Shown: positions 50,229 to 60,255, counted from the first letter of the stretch. The stretch is DNA of 64,000 nucleotides from Mycolicibacterium austroafricanum (GCF_902705885.1 NZ_CACSIP010000005.1:10322-74321); one strand, 5' to 3'. The notes: generated by a model not told the origin, from the letters alone. Translations and numbers: made by a program.

Positions 50229-52604
50229 ATGGCCGGCGAGGACCCCCGCCCGTCCCAGGCCGAGCAACCGCCGGCCGGCGTGGGAGTGCAGAGCCCCGAG
50301 ACCCAGCCGATGGAGCTGGCCAAGGCCGATCCGTCCAAGGCCGCCTCAAGCGCCTCGCGGCGGGTGCGGGCCAGGTTGGCGCGCCGAATGACCTCGCAGC
50401 GCGGCACCGTCAACCCGGTGCTCGAGCCGCTGGTCGCCCTGCACCGGGAGATCTACCCGAAGGCGGACCTCACCCTGCTGCAGCGGGCCTACGAGGTTGC
50501 CGAGCAGCGTCACGCCGACCAGTTGCGCCGCTCCGGGGACCCGTACATCACCCACCCGCTGGCCGTCGCCAACATTCTGGCCGAGCTGGAGATGGACACC
50601 ACCACGCTGATCGCGGCGTTGCTGCACGACACCGTCGAAGACACCGGGTACACGCTGGAGGCGCTGACCGAGGAGTTCGGCACCGAGGTCGGCCACCTCG
50701 TCGACGGCGTCACCAAGCTGGACAGGGTGACGCTGGGCAACGCGGCTGAGGGCGAGACCATCCGCAAGATGATCATCGCGATGGCGCGGGATCCGCGGGT
50801 GTTGGTGATCAAGGTCGCAGACCGGTTGCACAACATGCGCACCATGCGATTCCTGCCCCCGGAGAAGCAGGCCCGTAAAGCCCGCGAAACACTGGAAGTG
50901 ATTGCGCCACTGGCACACCGGCTGGGTATGGCGACGGTGAAATGGGAGCTCGAGGATCTTTCCTTCGCGATCCTGCACCCGAAGAAGTACGAGGAGATCG
51001 TGCGCCTGGTCGCCGGCAGGGCGCCGTCGCGCGACATCTATCTGGCCAAGGTGCGGGCCGAGATCAACGCCAGGCTCACCGCGTCGAAGATCAGCGCGGT
51101 GGTGGAGGGCCGGCCCAAGCACTACTGGTCGATCTACCAGAAGATGATCGTCAAGGGGCGCGACTTCGACGACATCCACGACCTGGTGGGCGTGCGCATC
51201 CTGTGCGACGAGATCCGGGACTGCTACGCGGCTGTCGGGGTGGTGCACTCGCTGTGGCAGCCGATGGCGGGTCGCTTCAAGGACTACATCGCCCAGCCGC
51301 GCTACGGGGTGTACCAGTCGCTGCACACCACCGTCGTCGGGCCCGAGGGTAAGCCGCTGGAGGTGCAGATCCGCACCCGCGACATGCACCGTACCGCCGA
51401 GTACGGCATCGCTGCGCACTGGCGCTACAAAGAAGTCAAGGGCCGCAACGGATTACCGACCGGCCATGCCGCCGCCGAGATCGACGACATGGCCTGGATG
51501 CGGCAGCTGCTGGACTGGCAGCGGGAGGCGGCGGACCCAGGGGAATTCCTCGAGTCACTGCGCTACGACCTGGCGGTCCAGGAGATCTTCGTCTTCACGC
51601 CGAAGGGTGATGTGGTCACCCTGCCCGCCGGATCCACGCCGGTGGATTTCGCGTATGCGGTGCACACCGAGGTCGGACACCGCTGCATCGGCGCTCGGGT
51701 CAACGGGCGACTGGTGGCGCTGGAGCGCAAGCTCGAAAACGGGGAACTGGTAGAGATCTTCACGTCCAAGGCGCCCAACGCGGGCCCGTCACGGGACTGG
51801 CAGATGTTCGTGGTGTCGCCGCGGGCGAAGGCCAAGATCCGGCAGTGGTTCGCCAAGGAGCGCCGTGAGGAAGCCCTGGAAGCCGGGAAGGACGCGATCG
51901 CCCGGGAGGTGCGCCGCGGCGGACTTCCGTTGCAGCGGTTGATGACCGGCGAGTCCATGGGGGCGTTGGCGCGTGAGCTCCGCTATCTCGACGTCTCCGC
52001 GCTCTACACCGCGGTCGGCGAGGGGCACGTCTCGGCGCGTCACGTCGTCCAGCGACTCGTCGCCCAGCTCGGCGGTGACGACGAGGCCGCCGACGAGTTG
52101 GCGGAACGCTCCACGCCGGCCACCATGCCGATGCGGCAACGCAGCACCGACGATGTCGGGGTCGCGGTCCCCGGAGCTCCGGGGGTGCTGACCAAGCTCG
52201 CCAAGTGCTGTACCCCGGTGCCCGGCGACAACATCATGGGATTCGTGACGCGCGGTGGGGGAGTCAGTGTGCACCGCACCGACTGCACGAACGCCACATC
52301 GCTGCAGGAGCAGTCCGAACGCATCATCGACGTACAGTGGGCGCCGTCTCCGTCGTCGGTGTTCCTGGTGGCGATCCAGGTCGAGGCGCTCGACCGGCAC
52401 CGGTTGCTCTCGGATGTCACCCGGGTGCTGGCCGACGAGAAGGTCAACATCCTGTCGGCATCGGTGACGACGTCGAACGACCGGGTGGCGATCAGTAGGT
52501 TCACCTTCGAGATGGGCGACCCCAAGCACCTGGGCCATGTGCTCAACGTGGTCCGCAACGTCGAAGGCGTCTACGACGTCTACCGCGTCACCTCGGCAGC
52601 CTGA
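50229..52604 (+). CDS. relA: Bifunctional (p)ppGpp synthetase/hydrolase Rel
   Basis: This 791-residue long RelA/SpoT homologue both makes and degrades (p)ppGpp. Domains: HD hydrolase ([33 protein letters not shown], residues about 90-200), synthetase ([35 protein letters not shown]), TGS ([19 protein letters not shown]), zinc-finger ([13 protein letters not shown]...HRTDC) and C-terminal ACT. Both catalytic sites look intact, as in M. tuberculosis Rel. ATG 50229 lies 5 bases after GGAGG; GTG 50223 overlaps that site and is unlikely. Confidence 0.96.
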   Translation: MAGEDPRPSQAEQPPAGVGVQSPETQPMELAKADPSKAASSASRRVRARLARRMTSQRGTVNPVLEPLVALHREIYPKADLTLLQRAYEVAEQRHADQLRRSGDPYITHPLAVANILAELEMDTTTLIAALLHDTVEDTGYTLEALTEEFGTEVGHLVDGVTKLDRVTLGNAAEGETIRKMIIAMARDPRVLVIKVADRLHNMRTMRFLPPEKQARKARETLEVIAPLAHRLGMATVKWELEDLSFAILHPKKYEEIVRLVAGRAPSRDIYLAKVRAEINARLTASKISAVVEGRPKHYWSIYQKMIVKGRDFDDIHDLVGVRILCDEIRDCYAAVGVVHSLWQPMAGRFKDYIAQPRYGVYQSLHTTVVGPEGKPLEVQIRTRDMHRTAEYGIAAHWRYKEVKGRNGLPTGHAAAEIDDMAWMRQLLDWQREAADPGEFLESLRYDLAVQEIFVFTPKGDVVTLPAGSTPVDFAYAVHTEVGHRCIGARVNGRLVALERKLENGELVEIFTSKAPNAGPSRDWQMFVVSPRAKAKIRQWFAKERREEALEAGKDAIAREVRRGGLPLQRLMTGESMGALARELRYLDVSALYTAVGEGHVSARHVVQRLVAQLGGDDEAADELAERSTPATMPMRQRSTDDVGVAVPGAPGVLTKLAKCCTPVPGDNIMGFVTRGGGVSVHRTDCTNATSLQEQSERIIDVQWAPSPSSVFLVAIQVEALDRHRLLSDVTRVLADEKVNILSASVTTSNDRVAISRFTFEMGDPKHLGHVLNVVRNVEGVYDVYRVTSAA

Positions 52605-52612
52605 GCCCTCCC

Positions 52613-52636
52613 GACCACCCCGGCGGCGGGGCGGTC
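52613..52636. terminator. Bidirectional hairpin between rel and ppiB
   Basis: GACCACCCCG and CGGGGCGGTC pair with one mismatch around the loop GCGG, starting 9 bases after the rel stop and 13 before the convergent ppiB stop. There is no T-tract, as usual in actinobacteria. Confidence 0.65.
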
Positions 52637-52648
52637 ACTGCGTCCGGA

Positions 52649-53545
52649 TCAGTCCAGGGCGATCGACTCGATGTTGACGTCGAGCTGCGGCGGGCCGTCC
52701 GGACCACCGTCGACCGTCCCTTCGGCTGCGATCTTGTCCAGTGTCTGCAGGCCGGTCTCGTCGATGGTGCCGAACACCGTGTAGTTCGGCGGCAGCTGCG
52801 AATCCCTGAACACCAGGAAGAACTGGCTGCCGTTGGTGCCCGGCCCCGCGTTGGCCATGGCCAACGTGCCCCGCGGGTAGACCACGGGCTGCATCAGTGC
52901 CGGATCGTCGGGCTGGTACTGGTTTGTCGGGTACTCGTTGGCGAACTGGTATCCGGGGCCGCCGGTGCCCTCGCCGGTGGGGTCGCCGCACTGCAGAACC
53001 GCCAGTGATTCGCTGGTCGTCAGCCGGTGGCACGGGGTGTCGTCGAACCAACCCTGTTGGGCCAGGCTCGCGAAGCTGTTGACGGTGCACGGTGACTTGG
53101 CGTTGTCCAGCTGCAGTCCGATGTTGCCCTGGTTGGTTGCCATGCTGGCGCTGACCTGCGCGGGCTCGGTCGGCACCCGACCGGCGCGCGGCGCATCGTT
53201 GGGCTTGCTGGCCTCCTCTGCCGAGGCCGGGTACTGGCAGTCGCTTCCCAGGCCCTCGGGAGCCTCGAACGGCGGCAGCCCACCGGCCTGTGCCGGCTCC
53301 GGCGCATCGAGCGGCGACGCCTCCGAGGGGGCCGCGGTGGTGCCGGTCGGCGACGCGGTCTGCTCACCGGACTCGCGATTGGTGAGGACGATGGTCGCCA
53401 CCACGGCACCGATCACCACGACCGCAGCCACCGCCGATCCGATGATCGTGTACAGACGGCGTTTGCGTTCGTTCTCGGCCCGTCGCTCGAGTTGCCGCTC
53501 GAGCTTGCGCTTGGCTGTCTCACGCCGTTGTTCGTTGGTCGGCAC
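52649..53545 (-). CDS. ppiB: Membrane-anchored cyclophilin-type peptidyl-prolyl isomerase
   Basis: The 298-residue protein has a basic, coiled N-terminus (ETAKRKLERQLERRAENERKRR), one membrane helix (IIGSAVAAVVVIGAVVATIVL), an 80-residue Pro/Ser/Ala linker and a C-terminal cyclophilin domain outside the membrane. Cyclophilin residues are partly visible: CHRLTTSESLAVLQCGDPTGEGTGGPGY and GTLAMANAGPGTNGSQFFLVF. The usual FHR catalytic motif reads CHR, a known variant in actinobacteria. It may help fold exported proteins. GTG 53545 follows a GAGGAGG site. Rv2582 is the counterpart. Confidence 0.92.
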   Translation of the reverse strand: MPTNEQRRETAKRKLERQLERRAENERKRRLYTIIGSAVAAVVVIGAVVATIVLTNRESGEQTASPTGTTAAPSEASPLDAPEPAQAGGLPPFEAPEGLGSDCQYPASAEEASKPNDAPRAGRVPTEPAQVSASMATNQGNIGLQLDNAKSPCTVNSFASLAQQGWFDDTPCHRLTTSESLAVLQCGDPTGEGTGGPGYQFANEYPTNQYQPDDPALMQPVVYPRGTLAMANAGPGTNGSQFFLVFRDSQLPPNYTVFGTIDETGLQTLDKIAAEGTVDGGPDGPPQLDVNIESIALD

Positions 53546-53661
53546 CGCCGGTTCCTCCTCGCGTTCGATCCGGTCGGCACCGAGTGTGCCAGCTGCTGCC
53601 GAGCACGGCGGCCGCGACCCTCGTGAACAGCGACGGGAACTGGACGTGGGAAGCTGGAACA

Positions 53662-54351
53662 GTGTTGATCACCGGATTCCCGGCGGGCATGTTGGCGTGC
53701 AACTGCTATGTGCTCGCCCCCAGGGCCGGCGCCGACGCCGTCGTGGTGGACCCCGGTCAGCGGGCGATGGGGCCGCTGCGCCGAATTCTGGACGAGAACC
53801 GGCTCACGCCTTCGGCGGTGTTGCTCACCCACGGCCACATCGACCACATGTGGTCGGCCCAGAAGGTGGGCGACACCTACGGCTGCCCCGTCTACATCCA
53901 TCCGGCGGATCGTGTCATGCTCACCGACCCGCTCAAGGGGTTCGGGCAGGGGCTGTTCGCCGGCGTGGGTCGGGTGGCGCTCGGCGCCATGTTCCGAGAG
54001 CCCAGACAGGTGATCGAACTCGATCGCGACGGCGACAAGATCGAACTGGGCGGCGTCACGGTTGCGGTGGACCACACACCGGGGCACACGCAGGGATCGG
54101 TCGTGTTCCGCGTCGACGGCGGCCTCGGCGACGGGCCGGGCGCGGTGACCTTCACCGGCGACACGCTGTTTCGCCAGTCGGTTGGCCGCACCGACCTGCC
54201 TGGCGGCAGCGGTCGTGATCTGCTGACGTCTATCGTGACAAAACTATTGGTGCTCGACGACGACACCCTGGTACTACCGGGGCATGGCGAACGCACCACC
54301 ATCGGCGCCGAACGCCGTACCAACCCGTTCCTCGAAGGTTTGAATCCGTGA
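53662..54351 (+). CDS. Metallo-beta-lactamase-fold hydrolase (glyoxalase II-like)
   Basis: The 229-residue protein from GTG 53662 has the zinc motif THGHIDH (residues about 55-61), a second-site His in [11 protein letters not shown], an Asp ligand in FTGDTLF and the last His in LPGHGERT. This set fits hydroxyacylglutathione hydrolase-like enzymes, though mycobacteria use mycothiol, so the true thioester may differ. It corresponds to Rv2581c and overlaps the hisS start by 4 bases. Confidence 0.9.
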   Translation: MLITGFPAGMLACNCYVLAPRAGADAVVVDPGQRAMGPLRRILDENRLTPSAVLLTHGHIDHMWSAQKVGDTYGCPVYIHPADRVMLTDPLKGFGQGLFAGVGRVALGAMFREPRQVIELDRDGDKIELGGVTVAVDHTPGHTQGSVVFRVDGGLGDGPGAVTFTGDTLFRQSVGRTDLPGGSGRDLLTSIVTKLLVLDDDTLVLPGHGERTTIGAERRTNPFLEGLNP

Positions 54352-55625
54352 CTGACCGTGGTCCTTCTGTCTCCTTTCAGGCCCCCAAGGGCGTTCCCGA
54401 CTATGTCCCGCCGGAGTCGGGGGAGTTCGTCGCCGTGCGCAGCGGCCTGCTCGGCGCCGCCCGGCGGGCCGGCTATGGCGACATCGAGTTGCCCATCTTC
54501 GAAGACACCGCGCTGTTCGCGCGGGGCGTCGGGGAGTCCACCGACGTCGTCTCCAAGGAGATGTACACCTTCGCCGACCGCGGTGACCGCTCGGTCACGC
54601 TGCGCCCGGAGGGCACCGCGGGGGTGATGCGCGCGGTGATCGAGCACGGTCTCGATCGCGGGCAATTGCCCGTCAAGCTCTGCTACTCGGGTCCGTTCTT
54701 CCGCTACGAACGCCCCCAGGCGGGTCGGTACCGTCAGCTGCAACAGGTCGGGGTGGAGGCGATCGGTGTCGACGACCCCGCTCTGGACGCGGAGGTTATC
54801 GCCGTCGCCGACGCCGGGTTCCGGTCACTGGGACTCGACGGGTTCCGACTGGAACTCACCTCCCTCGGCGACGACAGCTGCCGCCCGCAGTATCGGGAGC
54901 TGTTGCAGGACTTCCTCTTCAAGTTGGACTTGGACGAAGAAACGCAGCGGCGGGTCCAACTGAACCCACTTCGGGTGCTCGACGACAAACGCCCGAAGAT
55001 GCAGGAGATGACCGCGGACGCCCCGGTGATGATCGACCACCTGTCCGATGCGGCCAAGCAACACTTCGAGACGGTGCTCGCGCACCTCCATGCGTTGGGG
55101 GTGCCGTACGTGATCAACCCGCGGATGGTGCGTGGGTTGGACTACTACACCAAGACGACGTTCGAGTTCGTGCACGACGGTCTGGGAGCGCAGTCCGGTA
55201 TCGGCGGCGGTGGCCGCTACGACGGTCTGATGCACCAGTTGGGAGGTCGGGATCTGTCCGGCATCGGGTTCGGCCTCGGTGTCGACCGGACCCTGCTGGC
55301 GCTGCGCGCGGAGGGAAAGACGGTGGCTTCGGCCGGTCGGGTCGATGTGTACTGCGTGCCGTTGGGGGAGCGGGCCAAGCTGGAGTTGGCGGTTCTGGCC
55401 GCGACACTTCGCGGTGCCGGCGTGCGCGTCGACATGGCCTACGGGGACCGGGGACTCAAGGGCGCCATGCGTGCCGCCGACCGGTCGGGAGCGTCGCTGG
55501 CGCTGGTGGCCGGTGACCGCGACATCGAGGCGGGCACAATCGGCGTGAAGAACCTCTCCAACGGTGAGCAGGCGGACATCGCCGCCGACGCCGTTGTGGC
55601 CGAGCTGCTTTCGCGGCTGACCTAG
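54348..55625 (+). CDS. hisS: Histidyl-tRNA synthetase
   Basis: The 425-residue class II synthetase charges tRNA-His. It shows the N-terminal [13 protein letters not shown], motif 2 region [19 protein letters not shown], the His-specific [15 protein letters not shown] (here [15 protein letters not shown]) and motif 3 [10 protein letters not shown], then the anticodon-binding domain from about residue 330. GTG 54348 overlaps the preceding stop, so both genes are translated together. Confidence 0.96.
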   Translation: MTDRGPSVSFQAPKGVPDYVPPESGEFVAVRSGLLGAARRAGYGDIELPIFEDTALFARGVGESTDVVSKEMYTFADRGDRSVTLRPEGTAGVMRAVIEHGLDRGQLPVKLCYSGPFFRYERPQAGRYRQLQQVGVEAIGVDDPALDAEVIAVADAGFRSLGLDGFRLELTSLGDDSCRPQYRELLQDFLFKLDLDEETQRRVQLNPLRVLDDKRPKMQEMTADAPVMIDHLSDAAKQHFETVLAHLHALGVPYVINPRMVRGLDYYTKTTFEFVHDGLGAQSGIGGGGRYDGLMHQLGGRDLSGIGFGLGVDRTLLALRAEGKTVASAGRVDVYCVPLGERAKLELAVLAATLRGAGVRVDMAYGDRGLKGAMRAADRSGASLALVAGDRDIEAGTIGVKNLSNGEQADIAADAVVAELLSRLT

Positions 55626-55714
55626 TTTCCTTCACCGCGAGCGCGCGTGTCTGCACGTAGCCATGCCGGCTACTACCGTGCAAAACGTCACCGTCGCAGC
55701 CGACGACAGTGCAT

Positions 55715-56062
55715 TCAGCGCGATGACTTCGCTCTGCCAGACACCGCGCCCTGCGTCAGCACGGCGACGATTGTGAGGGCTCCGACGGCGCCGAGCGTGA
55801 TCGTCCACAGCCTTCGGTCCTCGAGGTCCTTCTCGCACAGCCGGACGTAGTTCGGGTCCACCAGGACCTCGCCGAAGACCGGCACGTTCGCCTCGCTGGC
55901 GTCGTCGTTGGCGCGGGCGGCGGAAAGGTCGGGAGCGATCGCGCTACCGCAACTGACGGCTTCGCCTTGCCCGGCACTCACCGAGACGGGCACCACCAGA
56001 CCCACGATGCCGACGAGCAGCGCCACGGCGCCCACAGCCACGAATATCAGTCGCACCTTCAT
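55715..56062 (-). CDS. Two-helix membrane protein, function unknown
   Basis: The 115-residue protein starts at ATG 56062. Helix 1 is at residues about 4-28 (VRLIFVAVGAVALLVGIVGLVVPVSV), helix 2 at about 86-106 (LWTITLGAVGALTIVAVL). A 57-residue outer loop between them holds two Cys (SCGSAIAPD and RLCEKD) that could form a disulfide. The conserved-looking loop motif resembles short actinobacterial membrane proteins of unknown role. A SigF-type promoter lies directly upstream on the minus strand, so expression under stress is likely. Confidence 0.7.
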   Translation of the reverse strand: MKVRLIFVAVGAVALLVGIVGLVVPVSVSAGQGEAVSCGSAIAPDLSAARANDDASEANVPVFGEVLVDPNYVRLCEKDLEDRRLWTITLGAVGALTIVAVLTQGAVSGRAKSSR

Positions 56063-56072
56063 GCCCAATCCA

Positions 56073-56098
56073 ATACCCGCTGTCGGCGCCTTGACACC
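56073..56098 (-). promoter_or_regulatory. SigF-type promoter (minus strand)
   Basis: Minus-strand GGTGT (56094-56098), 15 bases, then GGGTAT (56073-56078) matches GGWWT-N15-17-GGGTAY with one -35 mismatch. Transcription would begin about 4-6 bases before the ATG at 56062, giving an almost leaderless mRNA. Confidence 0.6.
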
Positions 56099-56133
56099 TG
56101 AGCGGCCGCATCACGAAACTGGTGCGGTCCCAC

Positions 56134-56159
56134 GGTATGGGCCGGCGGCGCTGGGGTAC
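56134..56159 (+). promoter_or_regulatory. SigF-type promoter (plus strand)
   Basis: GGTAT (56134-56138), 15 bases, then GGGTAC (56154-56159) fits the SigF pattern without mismatch. It would direct a nearly leaderless transcript of the lipoprotein gene at 56168 and is back to back with the promoter at 56073-56098. Confidence 0.65.
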
Positions 56160-56167
56160 TTCTTCGC

Positions 56168-56611
56168 ATGAGCACGAGTCGGTGGGCCGTCGCGATGGGG
56201 ACTGTGGCTCTCGTCGTCGCGGGCTGTTCGAGCAGCTACGAAGCGCTCGGCACCCGCACCGCTGAGGTGCTGATCAACGGCACTGAGGTCGCCGAGAAGC
56301 CACGGGTCCGGTGTGAGCAGGTCCAATGGGTGTGGTTCATCAAGTCCCTCGAGCAGACGCCGGGATTCAGCGCGCAGGTACGTACCGGTGACGCGGTGGT
56401 GGCCCGGTTGGTGCGCATCGAGAACCTCGGCGGTTTCACAGGCAGTTCGTGGAACGCAGAGACCACCGCTCCCGCCACCCCGGTCGGCGTCGAGGCCGAG
56501 GCCGACATCGCCGACGGGACCTTCACCATTTCGGGAACGGCGATGGGTTTTTATCACGACGACCCGGCTGAAACCACCACCGCCAGCTTCGAGATCCGAA
56601 CAGAGTGCTGA
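56168..56611 (+). CDS. LpqH-like lipoprotein
   Basis: The 147-residue lipoprotein has signal MSTSRWAVAMGTVALVVAGC with lipobox VAGC (Cys20). The mature domain shows TAEVLINGTEVAEKPRVRCEQVQW, a conserved Cys pair (RCE... and terminal TEC) and GTFTISGTAMGFYHDDPAE, the pattern of the mycobacterial 19-kDa LpqH/lipoprotein-antigen family. These are surface-exposed; molecular function is unclear. A SigF-type promoter is directly upstream. Confidence 0.85.
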   Translation: MSTSRWAVAMGTVALVVAGCSSSYEALGTRTAEVLINGTEVAEKPRVRCEQVQWVWFIKSLEQTPGFSAQVRTGDAVVARLVRIENLGGFTGSSWNAETTAPATPVGVEAEADIADGTFTISGTAMGFYHDDPAETTTASFEIRTEC

Positions 56612-56617
56612 GGGTCC

Positions 56618-57136
56618 TCACTGCGTCTGGATGGGGCATGCTTCCACCGGTACCGGCAGCGTCACGTCTCCGGCGAGTTCGAACCGGAACGTGACATCGG
56701 TGTTGGTGGCGGGCCGCAGCTCGGGGTCCAGTCGGTCCAGCAACACCGCCGGCCGGCTCGCATCATCGTCGCCCGGCTCCACGTTCGGCTCGCCGAGGCT
56801 GACGGTCGACTTGGGCGGTATCTCCACCTGTCCGATCATCCGCGCCTGTTCGGCGGCGCTCGTGGACAAACCGAGAAGGCGCTCGGTCTCGGCCGGGCGG
56901 TTGTTCGTGACGGTGAAGCGCATGGCGCCGCCGGCGTTGAGCTGGATCTCGCACAGGCCGGGAACATACGTCGGCACGATGTAGGCGTTCTCGACGCTGG
57001 TGGTCTCGGTGTGCGAGCCGGAACCGCGGTTGGACGAGTCCAGCACCACGTCCTCACCGCACCCGCCGACACCGAACGTCAGCATTGCCGCTCCCGCCAG
57101 CGTGAATCCACTTCTCCGCATTCGTGACGACCTCAT
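56618..57136 (-). CDS. LpqE-like lipoprotein
   Basis: The 172-residue lipoprotein starts at ATG 57136 with a GGGAGA site. The signal ends FGVGGC. The mature domain (VENAYIVPTYVPGLCEIQLNAGGAMRFTVTNNRPAETERLLGLS) follows the immunoglobulin-like fold of DUF461/PCuAC-type proteins, as in LpqE. The copper-binding Met/His set of PCuAC is not seen, so metal transfer should not be assumed. It is convergent with the LpqH-like gene (6-bp gap) and divergent from the sigma factor gene. Confidence 0.7.
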   Translation of the reverse strand: MRSSRMRRSGFTLAGAAMLTFGVGGCGEDVVLDSSNRGSGSHTETTSVENAYIVPTYVPGLCEIQLNAGGAMRFTVTNNRPAETERLLGLSTSAAEQARMIGQVEIPPKSTVSLGEPNVEPGDDDASRPAVLLDRLDPELRPATNTDVTFRFELAGDVTLPVPVEACPIQTQ

Positions 57137-57464
57137 GTTCTCCCTTCGCTGCCGTTGTGTTGGATCACAAGCCGTCTGCTCCGCGGGCAATGTTCCCCAC
57201 CTCGCGTGGTTGATACCCACCGCGAGTGGTTTCGCGTCAACAGCCGCTGCCCTACCGCGGCAACCTAAGAATCAATTGTGGGATTTGTGCAGATCGCATG
57301 AGCTTCGGGTGGCTCGCGTCGGTCGTCGCCGCGCAGTTGTTGCGATTAGGCAACGATTGTCACCCGGTCAGGTTTTCGTACCGCATCCGGGTAGGCCGAC
57401 TGCAGACCGATCCACCGCGCGGAAGGCTTTTACCGCTGCTTTCCGCCCGCCGAAGGAGGCCACC
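57137..57464. other. Divergent intergenic region before the sigma factor gene
   Basis: These 328 bases carry no supported gene. A GGGTAT -10-like element lies on the minus strand at 57213-57218 towards the lipoprotein gene, but without a good -35. On the plus strand GGTTT (57371) and GGGTA (57389) are only 13 bases apart, too close for a standard SigF promoter. The patch 57240-57300 is relatively AT-rich. Confidence 0.5.
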
Positions 57465-58298
57465 ATGGACGTCGCGGAGCTCACCTGTGCCGACACCGGA
57501 GATTCCGGCGCCCGAGATCCGGACTGGTCAGCCGTCGAGGATCTGTTCGAGCGGCTGGGCTCGTGCTCCACTGCCGGCGAACACCGCCGCTGCCGACAAC
57601 GGATCATCACCGAGTGTCTGCCCCTTGCCGACCACATCGCCTATCGGTTCGTCGGTCGTGGGGAACCGTCCGACGACCTCATCCAGGTCGCCCGGATCGG
57701 CCTGGTCAAGAGCGTGGATCGGTACGTTCCCGCCAAGGGACGGTTCATGGCCTTCGCGGTGCCGACGATTCGTGGCGAGGTGCGTCGGCACTTTCGCGAC
57801 GGGACATGGTCGATGCGGGTGCCCCGTAAGGTGCAGGAGACACAGCTCAAGATGCGGCACGCGGTCGAGACACTCTCCCAGCGGTTGAACCGCTCACCGA
57901 CCAACCCCGAACTCGCGCGGGAGCTCGGCGTCGACGACGACGATGTGGCCCACTCCCATGCCGCCCATTGGGCTTACCGGCCGCTGTCGCTGGATGCACC
58001 CCGTTCGCCGGATGACGGGTCACAGCCGGTCGGTATCGGCGCGAGTCACGGGGCAGAGGATCCAGGCTACGAAACGGTGGAGAACCTGATGATGCTTCGT
58101 GAGGCCATCGCCGAACTGGACCCTCGGCGCCGGGACATCCTCGGTATGCGGTTCTTCGAGGGGTTGACACAACGGGAGATAGCCCTTCGGCTCGGCATCT
58201 CACAGGTGCAGGTGTCGAGGCTGCTGGACGCGACATTGACCCGGCTGCGGGAACAGATGCACGTCGACGTCGCTGCGCCGGTCGCCGAGGCCGCGTGA
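57465..58298 (+). CDS. SigF/SigB-type alternative sigma factor
   Basis: The 277-residue group 3 sigma factor starts at ATG 57465, 5 bases after GAAGGAGG. Region 2 is visible at about 50-120 (LPLADHIAYRFVGRGEPSDDLIQVARIGLVKSVDRYVPAKG, AFAVPTIRGEVRRHFRD), region 3 follows, and region 4 closes with LDPRRRDILGMRFFEGLTQREIALRLGISQVQVSRLL. This is the SigB/SigF/SigG subfamily that controls general stress and envelope genes. No RsbW/UsfX-type anti-sigma gene adjoins it, unlike the usual sigF operon, so it is probably an extra paralogue. DUF421 follows by 37 bases. Confidence 0.9.
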   Translation: MDVAELTCADTGDSGARDPDWSAVEDLFERLGSCSTAGEHRRCRQRIITECLPLADHIAYRFVGRGEPSDDLIQVARIGLVKSVDRYVPAKGRFMAFAVPTIRGEVRRHFRDGTWSMRVPRKVQETQLKMRHAVETLSQRLNRSPTNPELARELGVDDDDVAHSHAAHWAYRPLSLDAPRSPDDGSQPVGIGASHGAEDPGYETVENLMMLREAIAELDPRRRDILGMRFFEGLTQREIALRLGISQVQVSRLLDATLTRLREQMHVDVAAPVAEAA

Positions 58299-58335
58299 GC
58301 GCGCCGACCCTACCGCGCGAAAGGAGTTGAGCGGC

Positions 58336-58863
58336 ATGTGGTTCGACGCCTGGAGCGAGGTTTTCAGGGTGCTGCTCGTCGGTGCTGCCGCCTACGTCAC
58401 CCTGATCGTGGTGCTGCGGATATCGGGCAAGCGCACGTTGGCCAAACTCAATGCGTTCGACCTGGTGGTCACGGTGGCGGTCGGTTCGACGCTGGCCACG
58501 ATCCTGCTGAACTCCGATGTGTCGTTCGTCGAGGGGGCCGCGGCGTTCGCGTTGTTGGCGACCATGCAGTTCCTGGCGGCGACGGTGTCCTCACGGGTGA
58601 AGGCCGGCCGTTCGGTGCTGACTGCGCGGCCGACGGTCCTGGTGTCGCAGGGCGTTCTGCTCGAGGACGCGCTGCGTCGTCAACGGGTCAGCGCCGACGA
58701 GATCCGCCAGGCGATCCGGTCGTCGGGACAAGGTGACATCAGCCAGATCGCCGCGGTGGTGCTGGAAACCGACGGGTCCCTCAGCGTCATCGCCGGGGAC
58801 AAGATCGGCGACTGGTCAGCGCTGGCGGGACTGCCGGACATCCCTGCCGAACCACGGCGTTGA
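58336..58863 (+). CDS. DUF421 membrane protein (YetF-like)
   Basis: The 175-residue protein has three N-terminal helices (residues about 10-30, 38-58, 62-82) and a cytosolic or outer DUF421 domain with RPTVLVSQGVLLEDALRRQRVSADEIRQAIRSSG and AVVLETDGSLSVI, as in Bacillus YetF-type proteins often found in spores or stress regulons. The role is not known. ATG 58336 lies 9 bases after AGGAG. It is likely co-transcribed with the sigma factor gene. Confidence 0.88.
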   Translation: MWFDAWSEVFRVLLVGAAAYVTLIVVLRISGKRTLAKLNAFDLVVTVAVGSTLATILLNSDVSFVEGAAAFALLATMQFLAATVSSRVKAGRSVLTARPTVLVSQGVLLEDALRRQRVSADEIRQAIRSSGQGDISQIAAVVLETDGSLSVIAGDKIGDWSALAGLPDIPAEPRR

Positions 58864-58872
58864 ACAGACGTC

Positions 58873-60255
58873 TCAGGTAGGGGTCCAGCGACGATCGAGG
58901 GCTTCCCGGACATGATGGGCCAGTTGTTCCAAACTGCGGCGGTCGGCCCGATCGAGGTCCTGCTCGCCGACCGTCCTCTCCAAGCGCAGCAGCCGATCGG
59001 CGATCGCCTGGCGGTGCGCGGGAAGCACAACCACCCAGGCGAGTTCACGCAGCATCGACAGTAACCTGGCCAGCACCGCGGGATCGGATGCGCCGTAGAG
59101 CTGCGGCTGGTTGCAGACCAGGTCGAGAAGGTCGGGTAGGTCCGGCCGGGCCAGCACCACCCGCGCGACGCCGTCACCGTCCCGAAGGATGCGGCGCCCC
59201 AGGCGGTAGCCGGCCAGCTCGCACAGTATCGCGCTGCACGAATTCAGCCCGTGCACAGCCGTGGTGGGGTCGTTGATGCCCGGGCTCAGCGCGCGCACGA
59301 CCACATCGACCAGCTGGCGAAGTCCGTAGCCGAGGTCCTGGGTGGCGGTGCGCTCGATGCCGGCGCTCAGGGCGCCGGCCACCCGGTCGCGCACCGCGCT
59401 CCACTGCTCCTCGTCGAGCGAACCGGTCGCCGACCAGCAGAAGGCGACCGGAACCCCCGCCAGGACGTCGGATCCAACCGGTCGGTCGAGCCAGATGACG
59501 GCGTCGGCGTCGACCGCCGCAGCCAGCAGGGCCTGTTCGTCGACCTCGACGAGGAAACCGGAGGATCGAGCGACGACCAACGACGCACCCGGGGGTGGGG
59601 ACGGCGCGAAGTCATGGTCCGGGTGTTCCCCGAGCGGGTCGAGCACCCGGTGGGTGGTGTCCTTGATGTCGGCACAGACGTGCTCCAGCATCGTCTCGAT
59701 CCGGATCTGGCGGACCAAATGCCCGAGAAAGAGCACCAGGGCCAGCACGCTTGCCATGGCCAGCAGGTAGGCCAACGTCACGGCGATCTGGGGGACGAAC
59801 TCCGCGCTCCCGTCGTTGTCGTTGCGGACGGTACGCAGAACCGTCAGCGCATAAACGAACGTGGCGAGAAACAACGCGAGGGTGCGCTGGACGAACCGAT
59901 CCGCGGCGAATGTCCGCAACAGCCGCGGCGTGTACTGGCTGCTGGCCAGCTGCAGCGTCACCACCGTCAACGAGAAGGTCAGCGAGGTCACGGTGATCAG
60001 CGATGTCGCGACCGCCCCGAGGACCTCCCTCGCCGCGTCGGCCCCGCCCCCGAAGATGTAGTCCGCCACCCGTGGCGGAATGCTCTCGTCCAGCACGTCG
60101 TCGAGTTCGGGTACGGCGATTCCGGCAACGAACGCCAGCACCACCCCAACGGCGGGCACCGGCCACAGCCGGCTCCGCCAGGCGTCGACGAACACCGTGC
60201 GTCGCTGGCGTACGGCCTCGATGACCCCGGAGCCGCCCCCGCCGTTGCCGCTCAC
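58873..60255 (-). CDS. DUF2254 membrane protein
   Basis: The protein has about 460 residues from GTG 60255; the start is uncertain because no ribosome site is clear. Four helices in the first 210 residues alternate with loops (WPVPAVGVVLAFVAGIAVPEL, LGAVATSLITVTSLTFSLTVVTLQLAS, TLALFLATFVYALTVLRTV, VTLAYLLAMASVLALVLFLGHLV). The DUF2254 marks SSQYTPRLLRTFAADRFVQRTL and ALSPGINDPTTAVHGLN are evident. The C-terminal 200 residues are cytosolic. The function is unknown; a channel-like role has been guessed for the family from its topology. It is convergent with the DUF421 gene (9-bp gap). Confidence 0.85.
   Translation of the reverse strand: MSGNGGGGSGVIEAVRQRRTVFVDAWRSRLWPVPAVGVVLAFVAGIAVPELDDVLDESIPPRVADYIFGGGADAAREVLGAVATSLITVTSLTFSLTVVTLQLASSQYTPRLLRTFAADRFVQRTLALFLATFVYALTVLRTVRNDNDGSAEFVPQIAVTLAYLLAMASVLALVLFLGHLVRQIRIETMLEHVCADIKDTTHRVLDPLGEHPDHDFAPSPPPGASLVVARSSGFLVEVDEQALLAAAVDADAVIWLDRPVGSDVLAGVPVAFCWSATGSLDEEQWSAVRDRVAGALSAGIERTATQDLGYGLRQLVDVVVRALSPGINDPTTAVHGLNSCSAILCELAGYRLGRRILRDGDGVARVVLARPDLPDLLDLVCNQPQLYGASDPAVLARLLSMLRELAWVVVLPAHRQAIADRLLRLERTVGEQDLDRADRRSLEQLAHHVREALDRRWTPT

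Noticed and set aside
57213..57218. GGGTAT -10-like element upstream of the LpqE-like gene
   Set aside because: No GGWWT-like -35 occurs at 15-17 bases.
57371..57393. SigF-like promoter GGTTT...GGGTA before the sigma factor gene
   Set aside because: The spacer is only 13 bases and the -10 reads GGGTAG; it does not meet the 15-17 spacing, so autoregulation is not claimed.
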